From Acinetobacter schindleri CIP 107287 (lineage in GTDB: Bacteria; Pseudomonadota; Gammaproteobacteria; Pseudomonadales; Moraxellaceae): a stretch of DNA of 64,000 nucleotides. Below the pieces are notes generated by a model. The model did not search any database. It saw only the letters and a list, made by a program, of their open reading frames with translations, and was not told the DNA's origin. The stretch lies in contig NZ_KB849576.1 in assembly GCF_000368625.1 (NCBI RefSeq), forward strand, positions 372,001 through 436,000, read 5' to 3'. Of this stretch, positions 57,415-64,000 are shown piece by piece (position 1 is the first letter of the stretch; each line of letters starts with the position of its first letter). The translations under genes and the position numbers were made by a program.

Positions 57415-58629
57415 TTACTCCCTCCATCCATCCACAATATCAGCCCAGTCCTGCATCATTTTTCTACGATCTGCTAAATACTTGGCATGGTTATACGATG
57501 CACGTGTTTTATTCTCATCAGCGTGAGCCAGTTGAGTCTCGATCCACTTTTCATCATAACCAAGCTCATTCAATAGGGTGGATGCCGTAGCGCGGAAATC
57601 ATGTGCCGTGACGTTCTGCATGATGTATTGCAGTGCACGATTGATTGTAGTGGCTGGCATCATCCCGCCCTTATAGACACCTTCAAAAACATACTTCTTG
57701 CGGCCAGTGAGCTTCTTCTGCTTAAGTAAAAGTTGATAAACCTGTTCAGACATTGGCACTACATGCGTCCTATTCTTCTTAGTTAGTCGCATGCCTTTTT
57801 TAAGCTGCTCCCGGGTTTGTTTTTCAAAAGTAATAGTTCTTTCTTCGAAGTCAATAAATGACCACTGCAGTCGACGCACCTCAATTGTGCGAAGCATGGT
57901 ATAGAACAAAAATAAAATAGAATTGACCGTTGACTCAGCACCACCATAACTATCGATCCGCGCTCTAAACACCTTTCGTTCAGCCAAACTTAATGGTCTT
58001 GCATGTTCAACATCAGGCCGTGCAATGACTTCGCGTACCGCATATGTCGGATCGTTCTCAGCTCTTAGTGTCGCAATGGCATACCTCATCACAGAGCCAA
58101 TCTTCTTTCTGTTTTCAATTGCTGTTACTTCACCAGTGCCACGGTTATCCTGACCCTTAACACGTTTCACTGTATTCTGCATAATTTTCAAAACATCAGC
58201 AGAGGTCACATCTTTAATATTTTTATGTCCGATGACTTTATAAATATCCTTTTCCATTGCACGATGAAAAGCATCTACATAGGTTTGGGATTTATCCTTT
58301 AGACGATCCGCAGCATATTCCTTTGCGATAGCTTCAAAACTATTCTCATCACACAGCAGCGCAGCTTTTTCTTGTTGACGATGCACAGCTGGATCAATAT
58401 TGTTTGCAAGCAGTGATTTGATTTCGTCTTGCTTTTGACGAGCTTCTGCTAAGCTTACGATAGGGTATTCACCCAGACTAATCATCGAGGCCTTACCCGC
58501 ATAACGATAGCGCACACGCCAAAGCTTTGTGCCGGTCGAACGAACCTCAATACACAGCCCACCCTGATCAGCAATACGGTATGCTTTTTCCATTGGTTTT
58601 AGTTTTTTTAGCTTGGTATCGTTAAGCAT
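57415..58629 (-). CDS. int: P4-type tyrosine integrase
   Basis: 404 residues: N-terminal DUF4102 arm-binding domain (DTKLKKLKPMEKAYRIADQG, GLCIEVRSTGTKLWRVRYRY), SAM-like core-binding domain (~100-200) and catalytic domain with Arg in MLRTIEVRRLQW, His-x-x-Arg in TAHDFRATAST, and the His/Tyr pair in LAHADENKTRASYNHAKY. All catalytic residues are present. It starts 27 bp from attR. A GTGAGTAAC sequence at its start (58630-58638) is the inverse of the att unit and may be autoregulatory. Confidence 0.95.
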   Translation of the reverse strand: MLNDTKLKKLKPMEKAYRIADQGGLCIEVRSTGTKLWRVRYRYAGKASMISLGEYPIVSLAEARQKQDEIKSLLANNIDPAVHRQQEKAALLCDENSFEAIAKEYAADRLKDKSQTYVDAFHRAMEKDIYKVIGHKNIKDVTSADVLKIMQNTVKRVKGQDNRGTGEVTAIENRKKIGSVMRYAIATLRAENDPTYAVREVIARPDVEHARPLSLAERKVFRARIDSYGGAESTVNSILFLFYTMLRTIEVRRLQWSFIDFEERTITFEKQTREQLKKGMRLTKKNRTHVVPMSEQVYQLLLKQKKLTGRKKYVFEGVYKGGMMPATTINRALQYIMQNVTAHDFRATASTLLNELGYDEKWIETQLAHADENKTRASYNHAKYLADRRKMMQDWADIVDGWRE

Positions 58630-58655
58630 GTGAGTAACGCAAGTGATTAAATATT

Positions 58656-58676
58656 GTTACTCACTATATTACTCAC
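58656..58676 (+). repeat. attR: right attachment-site repeat
   Basis: Same 21-bp element as at 10448-10468 except for one base (A for G at position 13). It lies between int and the long glnA leader region, as expected for the right prophage end. Confidence 0.8.
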
Positions 58677-59372
58677 AAAAGCGATTAATACAATTTAATT
58701 CTATTTTATGGTATTTAACTGGAAAGGCTTGATAATAAAGACATAGGGATTTTGATTTAATGGTATTTTACAGTATTTAATTATTATGATAATTCTCGAT
58801 CATTAAAAGCATGAGCTTAACCTATTGAAATTAATGCACTTAAATTGTGCTTGAGTAATTCAGAGCGTGCTTTATTAGCAGTTTTTTAGCTAGCTAGAAA
58901 AGCTGATTAAACTGTTGATTTCATTGTGTGAAAATAAAGCGACAATCATCATAGCAAATAATCTGAAACTACGGCGCAACAATTTGCCCAATTTTTCTGC
59001 TTAGCCAAATGAACAGGGTTGATAAGGCTCAACACACACGGTGATATAACCAAAAAATATTAAATAACTAAAAGTAAGTTAAGGTCAAAAAATATATACA
59101 CATAATTTTGATGTTTTAATTTTTTTATGAGTTGCTTTAAAAACAACAGTTGATTAGCAGTCGGAGAAAATGGAACAGTATTCTTATCGTTTATTTATCC
59201 AAAGTGATTCAATTTGGTGAGCATTTTCTTAATCTTAGTTTTTAAGAAAAACTGAATATTTGCAGTAAAATACAAAAATACTTTTTAAATCGATTAAGAA
59301 CTCACCTAAAGTTTATAAAAGCTACATAAGCTCATCATTACTTACCAGAAATAACATCTATAGTGATTTTAC

Positions 59373-59389
59373 TGCACTGTTAAGGTGCA
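59373..59389 (+). promoter_or_regulatory. NtrC-type enhancer site 1
   Basis: TGCACTGTTAAGGTGCA, matching the TGCAC-N7-GTGCA enhancer consensus, about 180 bp upstream of the predicted glnA start point. Confidence 0.8.
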
Positions 59390-59423
59390 GTGTGAAATCT
59401 AACGAAACAAAAATCACAGAGAA

Positions 59424-59440
59424 TGCTTGAATATAGTGCA
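59424..59440 (+). promoter_or_regulatory. NtrC-type enhancer site 2 (weaker)
   Basis: TGCTTGAATATAGTGCA keeps the right half-site GTGCA and the spacing, about 130 bp upstream of the start point. Confidence 0.55.
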
Positions 59441-59534
59441 TTTAATTATACAGACAGTATAATAGGCCAAAAGTATTTCTTTCAATCCACGTATTCTCAT
59501 AAGGATTTCAAGATTTTAGCTATACTTTTAAAAG

Positions 59535-59552
59535 TTGGTACGGTAATTGCTT
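59535..59552 (+). promoter_or_regulatory. Sigma-54 promoter of glnA
   Basis: TTGGTACGGTAATTGCTT: -24 GG (59537-59538) and -12 GC (59549-59550) with the exact 10-base interval. Start expected near 59562. Together with the NtrC sites this indicates nitrogen control of glnA. Confidence 0.85.
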
Positions 59553-59617
59553 AATAACTACCAACTACTAACACGCACTTCGTAAGTGCAACAAAAAAAC
59601 ATCGGAGCAAATTGAGC

Positions 59618-61027
59618 ATGGCGAACAAGGTCCTTCAACTCATCCAAGAAAGTGGCGCAAAATGGGTAGACTTCCGTTTTACAGACACTAAAGGTAAAGA
59701 GCAACACGTGACTTACCCAGCAGACACTATTGATGAAGATACATTTGAAGACGGTAAAATGTTCGATGGTTCTTCAATCTCTGGCTGGAAAGGTATTGAA
59801 GCGTCAGACATGATTTTACGCCCAGATGCTGAAACAGGTTTTATCGACCCGTTCTTCGCTGAGCCTACAGTTGTTGTGACTTGTGATGTCATTGAACCTT
59901 CAACTGGTCAAGGTTATGACCGTGACCCACGTTCAATCGCTCGCCGTGCAGAAGAATACCTGAAATCTACTGGTATTGGTGATACTGCATTCTTCGGTCC
60001 TGAACCAGAATTCTTCGTATTTGACGAAGTAAAATGGGAAATCGACATGTCTGGCGCTCGCCATACATTGATCGCTGAAGAGGCTGCATGGTCAACTGGC
60101 AAAGACTACGAATCAGGTAACTCTGGTCACCGTCCACGCGTTAAAGGCGGTTACTTCCCAGTTCCTCCAGTAGATTCTCACCACGATATGCGTGCAGACA
60201 TGTGTGCAAAAATCGAAGAGATCATGGGTCCAGGCCGTGTAGAAGTACATCACCACGAAGTTGCATCTTGCCAGCTTGAAATCGGTGTAAGCTTCAATAC
60301 AATGGTTCGTAAAGCAGACGAAGTACAACAGTTCAAATATGCTGTTTGGAACGTTGCGCATCAATACGCTAAAACTGCGACTTTCATGCCTAAACCAATG
60401 GTAGGTGACAACGGTTCTGGTATGCACGTTCACATGTCAATCTCTAAAGATGGCAAGAACCTGTTTGCTGGTGATGAATATGCAGGTCTTTCTGAAACTG
60501 CACTTTACTTCATCGGTGGTGTGATCAAACACGCGCGTTCATTGAATGCGATCACTAACCCGTCTACAAACTCATACAAGCGTCTGGTACCGCACTTCGA
60601 AGCACCAATTATGTTGGCTTACTCTGCGCGTAACCGTTCTGCTTCTATCCGTATTCCATATGTTTCTAGCCCTAAAGGCAAACGTATCGAAGCACGTTTC
60701 CCTGATCCAATGATGAACCCGTACCTAGGTTTCGCTGCATTGTTGATGGCTGGTCTTGACGGTATCCAGAACAAGATCCACCCAGGTGAAGCTGCAGACA
60801 AGAACTTGTACGATCTTCCTCCAGAAGAAGAAGCTAAAATCCCTACAGTGGCACACAGCCTTGAAATGGCTCTTGAAGCGCTTCAAGCGGACCAGGATTA
60901 CCTGCTTAAAGGTGGTGTGTTCACTAAAGAAATGCTTGATGCCTACATCGAGCTTAAAACTGAAGAAGTACGTCGTCTGAACACGACTACTCACCCAGTT
61001 GAATTCGATATGTACTACAGCCTGTAA
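59618..61027 (+). CDS. glnA: Glutamine synthetase, type I
   Basis: 469 residues from ATG 59618 (GGAG box; the TTG at 59612 is not needed). It makes glutamine from glutamate, ammonia and ATP in a dodecamer. [51 protein letters not shown] and the adenylylation site NLYDLPPEE (Tyr modified by GlnE in enterics) are all present. Length equals the enteric enzyme. Regulated by a sigma-54 promoter with upstream NtrC-type sites. Confidence 0.98.
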   Translation: MANKVLQLIQESGAKWVDFRFTDTKGKEQHVTYPADTIDEDTFEDGKMFDGSSISGWKGIEASDMILRPDAETGFIDPFFAEPTVVVTCDVIEPSTGQGYDRDPRSIARRAEEYLKSTGIGDTAFFGPEPEFFVFDEVKWEIDMSGARHTLIAEEAAWSTGKDYESGNSGHRPRVKGGYFPVPPVDSHHDMRADMCAKIEEIMGPGRVEVHHHEVASCQLEIGVSFNTMVRKADEVQQFKYAVWNVAHQYAKTATFMPKPMVGDNGSGMHVHMSISKDGKNLFAGDEYAGLSETALYFIGGVIKHARSLNAITNPSTNSYKRLVPHFEAPIMLAYSARNRSASIRIPYVSSPKGKRIEARFPDPMMNPYLGFAALLMAGLDGIQNKIHPGEAADKNLYDLPPEEEAKIPTVAHSLEMALEALQADQDYLLKGGVFTKEMLDAYIELKTEEVRRLNTTTHPVEFDMYYSL

Positions 61028-61055
61028 TTCTTCCAAGAATTTCACTGTAAAAAAG

Positions 61056-61073
61056 ACCCGCCTTTGTGCGGGT
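61056..61073 (+). terminator. glnA terminator
   Basis: ACCCGC / GCGGGT with a 6-base loop, followed by seven T. Confidence 0.85.
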
Positions 61074-61107
61074 TTTTTTGTATGATGCTGTTATTGATTA
61101 AAGATAA

Positions 61108-61389
61108 ATGATTATGGCAGCACGTAAAAAACATACTGGCTTTTTTCCCTGGATTGATCCGCAAGATCACAGTAAAGGTTTTAAACTGAATTTTTCTGAA
61201 GTGACCTATATAGAAGTCGGACGTACACCTGAAGGTTATAAGCAGGTGGAATTCATTGCATTGCGAAATCCTGAATTGGCTTTGGATTATGACTATCCGC
61301 AAAGCTTTTATATCACCACAGATGGAATAATTCTGAAAAAACTGCCAAGTGGCAAATATGAAGTTATCGCCAAGACAGATAATGCCTGA
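61108..61389 (+). CDS. Conserved hypothetical protein upstream of ubiC
   Basis: 93 residues, MIMAARKKHTGFFPWIDPQD; Met3 is an alternative start. Contains VTYIEVGRTPEGYKQVEFIA and SFYITTDGIILKKLPSGKYE. Small alpha/beta protein without known motif. It overlaps the ubiC start by 8 bp, so it is cotranscribed with ubiC-ubiA. Confidence 0.65.
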   Translation: MIMAARKKHTGFFPWIDPQDHSKGFKLNFSEVTYIEVGRTPEGYKQVEFIALRNPELALDYDYPQSFYITTDGIILKKLPSGKYEVIAKTDNA

Positions 61390-61903
61390 TCATGAAGTTG
61401 GGAATGTTGTGAGTTTAAAATTTAAGAATCAGCCTAGACAGCAGATACCAGCTGTATTTCGGGAATGGCTATATGCATCAGGATCATTGACCCAGCAACT
61501 AACTGATTTGGCAGATGGGCAATTTAGGGTGCGGCCGTTAAAAGAACATTTTCAGCGATTAAGCTTTGAAAATGCCAGTTGGATGAGGATGCCACATCAG
61601 CATACCTCTTGGGTGCGGGAAAGCTATTTATATGGTTGTGATGAACAACCTTGGGTGAAGGCTAAAAGTATTTTCCCGATTTTAAGCCTGCAAAAACGGG
61701 CACGGATTTTTCAGCATATTGGATCGAAGCCGATTGGCTGGCTGTTATTCCAGCGTACCAATCCGTATTGTGAGCGTCGTGTGATCTATCTTGAAGATGG
61801 GTGGACCCGCCAGAGCTGTTATACTTGGCATGGCTGTAAATTTATCGTACAAGAAACATTTTTACCGGCTTTCCAGCAATATATAGAAAATCAACAGGCT
61901 TAA
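61382..61903 (+). CDS. ubiC: Chorismate lyase
   Basis: 173 residues from ATG 61382. It converts chorismate to 4-hydroxybenzoate and pyruvate, the first committed step of ubiquinone synthesis. WVRESYLYGCDEQPWVKAKS, IFPILSLQKRARIFQHIGSK and PIGWLLFQRTNPYCERRVIY are typical UbiC segments. Followed 6 bp later by ubiA. Confidence 0.9.
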   Translation: MPDHEVGNVVSLKFKNQPRQQIPAVFREWLYASGSLTQQLTDLADGQFRVRPLKEHFQRLSFENASWMRMPHQHTSWVRESYLYGCDEQPWVKAKSIFPILSLQKRARIFQHIGSKPIGWLLFQRTNPYCERRVIYLEDGWTRQSCYTWHGCKFIVQETFLPAFQQYIENQQA

Positions 61904-61909
61904 CTTGAT

Positions 61910-62788
61910 ATGGCAACTGCACAAGCAATTAGCTGGCGTGAACGTCTGAGCGCCTATTATTATCTTTGTCGTTTTGATAAGCCTATTGGCACAGAACTGG
62001 TTTTTTGGCCCACCATGTGGGCACTTTGGGTGGCTGCAAAGGGAATACCTGATCTGAGTATTCTGATGCTGATGATTCTTGGTGTCATCCTTATGCGTGC
62101 AGCAGGTTGTGCCATTAATGACTTTGCCGACCGAAAGGTGGATGCACATGTGGAGCGAACCAAAACACGTCCACTGGCAACTGGAATCATTAGTGGTAAA
62201 GAAGCAGTGATGGTGTTCCTGGTGCTGGTGGCTGCTAGTGCCTGCTTACTGTTCTTCTTACCGATTGAAACGTTCTATTGGTCATTTGGGGCTTTATTTC
62301 TAGCTTTCATTTATCCTTTTATGAAACGCTATACGCATTTACCGCAGGTATTCTTGGGTGCGGCATTTTCATGGTCCATTCCCATGGCTTATACCGCAGT
62401 AGGGCAGACTCCGGATTTAACCTGCTGGTTGCTGTATTTTGGTAATCTGGCCTGGACTGTAGCATATGACACCCAATATGCAATTACCGATCGTGAATAT
62501 GACTTGAAAATTGGCGTGAAATCGACTGCCATTTTATTTGGTCAATATGATATTCAAATCATCAGTGTACTGCAGGTCATTAGTCTTGTTTTGATTGGCA
62601 CAGCCTTATGGGTCGAAGGCTTACTCGTTCCATTTGGCTTGATTGGTTTAATTGCGGTAGCAATCGATTTTGCTTACCAGTGGTTAAAAACCAGAGACAA
62701 AGATCCGCAGCGCTGTTTCTGGGCTTTTCGGCATAACCGTTGGGTTGGCCTGATGATTTTCCTGGGAATCTTTGCTGCACTTCTGTAA
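61910..62788 (+). CDS. ubiA: 4-hydroxybenzoate polyprenyltransferase
   Basis: 292 residues with about eight or nine membrane helices. The two Asp-rich prenyl-diphosphate motifs are present: AINDFADRKVDAHVERTKTR (NDxxDxxxD) and YDTQYAITDREYDLKIG. It attaches the polyprenyl tail to 4-hydroxybenzoate made by UbiC. Terminator at 62811-62835. Confidence 0.96.
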   Translation: MATAQAISWRERLSAYYYLCRFDKPIGTELVFWPTMWALWVAAKGIPDLSILMLMILGVILMRAAGCAINDFADRKVDAHVERTKTRPLATGIISGKEAVMVFLVLVAASACLLFFLPIETFYWSFGALFLAFIYPFMKRYTHLPQVFLGAAFSWSIPMAYTAVGQTPDLTCWLLYFGNLAWTVAYDTQYAITDREYDLKIGVKSTAILFGQYDIQIISVLQVISLVLIGTALWVEGLLVPFGLIGLIAVAIDFAYQWLKTRDKDPQRCFWAFRHNRWVGLMIFLGIFAALL

Positions 62789-62810
62789 CTGCATACTGTC
62801 AATTCATAAC

Positions 62811-62835
62811 AAAAGCATCCTATAAGGGTGCTTTT
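62811..62835 (+). terminator. Terminator of ubiC-ubiA
   Basis: AAAAGCATCC / GGGTGCTTTT with a 5-base loop and T-run. Confidence 0.85.
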
Positions 62836-62895
62836 TTTTATGATTAATTCAAATCTGCTCCATGAAAAAGATTAACAACAATAAGGGATTAGAAT

Positions 62896-64000
62896 ATGAA
62901 TAGCATAATGAAAAACGGTTTCAAAAAAACTTCTTTGGCAGTCATATGTTCAATGACACTGTTAATAACAGCATGTAATGACGGTGATGATGAATTTATC
63001 GGATTTAATCCAGTACAAATCTATGCAGTCGATGATGAAGTAAAGGCAATGGTCGACCGTCATGATATTTTCAGCTATAGCATGCAGAGCGTTCAAGATA
63101 AAAATATTCGTGCTACAACCTTGGTCTTTACACCTAAAGGTACACCACCTGCAGGTGGTTGGCCGATTGTGGTTTGGGCGCATGGCACGACCGGAGCGGC
63201 AGACAAATGTGCTCCTTCACGTCTTCCATTAACTGGAGAGGAAAAAGATCTGGTCATGGAATTGGTAGAGCGCGGTTATGCGGTCATTGCACCAGACTAT
63301 GAGGGTCTGGGTAATAATAATGAACCACATCCTTATTTAAATCTTGAAAGTGCAGCCAATTCTATTCTTTCTGCTATTAGCGAAGCTAAAAAATATTATG
63401 GCAATGTTTTAGCTGATGAGTGGAGCGTGGTAGGGTGGTCACAAGGTGGGCATGCAGCGCTTGCTGCTGCAGAATTTAGTAGTGTGCTAACTAACTTTGA
63501 TTACAAGGGTGCAGTAGCAATTGCTCCAGCGTCTTATCTGGCAGAAACTTTAAATTATGGATTGGGTGTTGCTGCTACTGTTGCAGATCCCGGTACACCG
63601 GAAGCTATCCAGGCGGCAAAACAGATTGCTGGAACCTTATATGGTTATGCGGCAATTGTAAGTTCAGGAATTAAGGCAGAAAGACCGGCTTTCCAATACA
63701 GTCAGGCTTTCCTGGAAACTAAAGTTCCTCTTGCACAAATTGCGGAAGTTGAATGTTCACCACGAGTTGCTGAAGGTTTTAGGAATGATATTCAGTCCTA
63801 TATTGATAATGGTGGAACGTACGCTACTTATCAGGCTTTGCAACCCAACTTTATCCTGGATGATGATGTGAGTACTTATTTAGAGGAAAACTTGCCAGGA
63901 CAAAATCCAATTCCTAAACCTGTATATGTATTCCAAGGTGAACAAGATACAACTGTGCCTGCTTATATAACTACAACATTATTGTTTCCGAAACTTTTAG
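62896..64000 (+). CDS. Lipoprotein alpha/beta hydrolase (secretory lipase-like), partial
   Basis: At least 368 residues, open to the window end. Lipobox LLITAC (Cys27). The hydrolase core has VVWAHGTTGAADKCAPS (oxyanion region), nucleophile Ser182 in VVGWSQGGHAALAAAEF and a probable catalytic Asp in FQGEQDTTVPA. The catalytic His should lie beyond 64000. The arrangement resembles fungal-type LIP secretory lipases that occur in Acinetobacter. Probably an envelope esterase/lipase. Confidence 0.85.
   Translation, partial: MNSIMKNGFKKTSLAVICSMTLLITACNDGDDEFIGFNPVQIYAVDDEVKAMVDRHDIFSYSMQSVQDKNIRATTLVFTPKGTPPAGGWPIVVWAHGTTGAADKCAPSRLPLTGEEKDLVMELVERGYAVIAPDYEGLGNNNEPHPYLNLESAANSILSAISEAKKYYGNVLADEWSVVGWSQGGHAALAAAEFSSVLTNFDYKGAVAIAPASYLAETLNYGLGVAATVADPGTPEAIQAAKQIAGTLYGYAAIVSSGIKAERPAFQYSQAFLETKVPLAQIAEVECSPRVAEGFRNDIQSYIDNGGTYATYQALQPNFILDDDVSTYLEENLPGQNPIPKPVYVFQGEQDTTVPAYITTTLLFPKLL

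Larger units (their letters stand above)
10448..58676. mobile_element. Siphovirus-type prophage, ~48.2 kb, between trpG and glnA
   Basis: Bounded by a 21-bp direct repeat with one mismatch (10448-10468 and 58656-58676). It has a complete-looking gene set in a lambda-like arrangement: integrase, repressor/Cro/CII, replication, Q-like antiterminator, terminase, portal, capsid, tail, holin-endolysin-spanin. I saw no frameshifted or truncated essential phage gene, so it may be inducible. The head genes resemble Mu-type portal and gpF plus a protein-E capsid. The long tape measure protein without sheath genes suggests a siphovirus. Confidence 0.9.
58677..59534. other. Non-coding region upstream of glnA
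   Basis: About 860 bp of AT-rich DNA without a supported ORF on either strand. It contains the two NtrC-like sites near its right end. The part next to attR is chromosomal DNA that would face trpG if the prophage were absent. Confidence 0.6.

Noticed and set aside
60113..60433. Minus-strand ORF inside glnA
   Set aside because: Shadow of a highly conserved enzyme gene.

Overview
The window is a stretch of Acinetobacter-like chromosome carrying one complete-looking prophage of about 48.2 kb (10448-58676). The host assignment is an inference from gene content: trpGDC, folE, ubiC-ubiA, a DUF3015 secreted protein, a 469-residue GlnA and moderately AT-rich DNA. The species cannot be read from the sequence alone.

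Left chromosomal flank (1-10447). A DUF817 membrane protein, a DUF3015 secreted protein, an Lnb/DUF4105 envelope protein and a globin-coupled diguanylate cyclase lie on the plus strand. A DUF4385 protein, a cupin, FolE, an Smr-domain protein and the trpG-trpD-trpC cluster lie on the minus strand. The right flank (58677-64000) has glnA behind a sigma-54 promoter with NtrC-type sites, a small conserved ORF, ubiC-ubiA and the start of a lipoprotein alpha/beta hydrolase. The prophage sits between trpG and glnA, bounded by a 21-bp near-identical repeat.

Prophage layout. (a) 10.5-15.4 kb: a leftward early operon of nine tightly overlapping genes (AAA/Sak4-like ATPase, small unknowns, a terminal DNA-binding protein that could be the excisionase), driven by a PL-like promoter covered by two repressor operators. 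(b) 15.6-21.6 kb: an accessory island in which most minus-strand genes have their own terminator. It holds a zinc ribbon, a GAF-GGDEF diguanylate cyclase, an MliC-like lipoprotein, a second lipoprotein, a 315-residue unknown, a hairpin-flanked 100-residue unknown and a solo HsdR-N-like nuclease beside cI. (c) 21.6-27.3 kb: the LexA-type repressor, Cro, CII, a Rha/KilAC antirepressor, a DUF1376 initiator with internal iterons, a lambda-P-like loader, a nuclease and a Q-like antiterminator. (d) 27.3-28.3 kb: a late promoter followed by four terminators. (e) 28.3-57.0 kb: the late operon, with TerS/TerL, a Mu gp29-like portal, a gpF-like protein, protease/scaffold, a protein-E capsid, connectors, tail tube, tape measure, tail tip proteins, holins, GH24 endolysin and Rz/Rz1. 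A cluster of accessory genes (39.7-43.1 kb) interrupts the tail genes. (f) The integrase on the minus strand closes the right end.

How it works together. The repressor appears to hold both the cro-side promoter and the distant PL-like promoter through the same TTAAAG-N4-CTTTAA operator. Many intrinsic terminators inside the late operon imply processive antitermination by the Q-like protein. In the circular phage genome the early-left operon runs through attP toward int. The most interesting regions are the lysogen-expressed island (c-di-GMP synthesis, lysozyme-inhibitor-like lipoprotein, solo restriction-like nuclease, unknown proteins) and the late-region accessory cluster with paired 25-32-residue membrane peptides.
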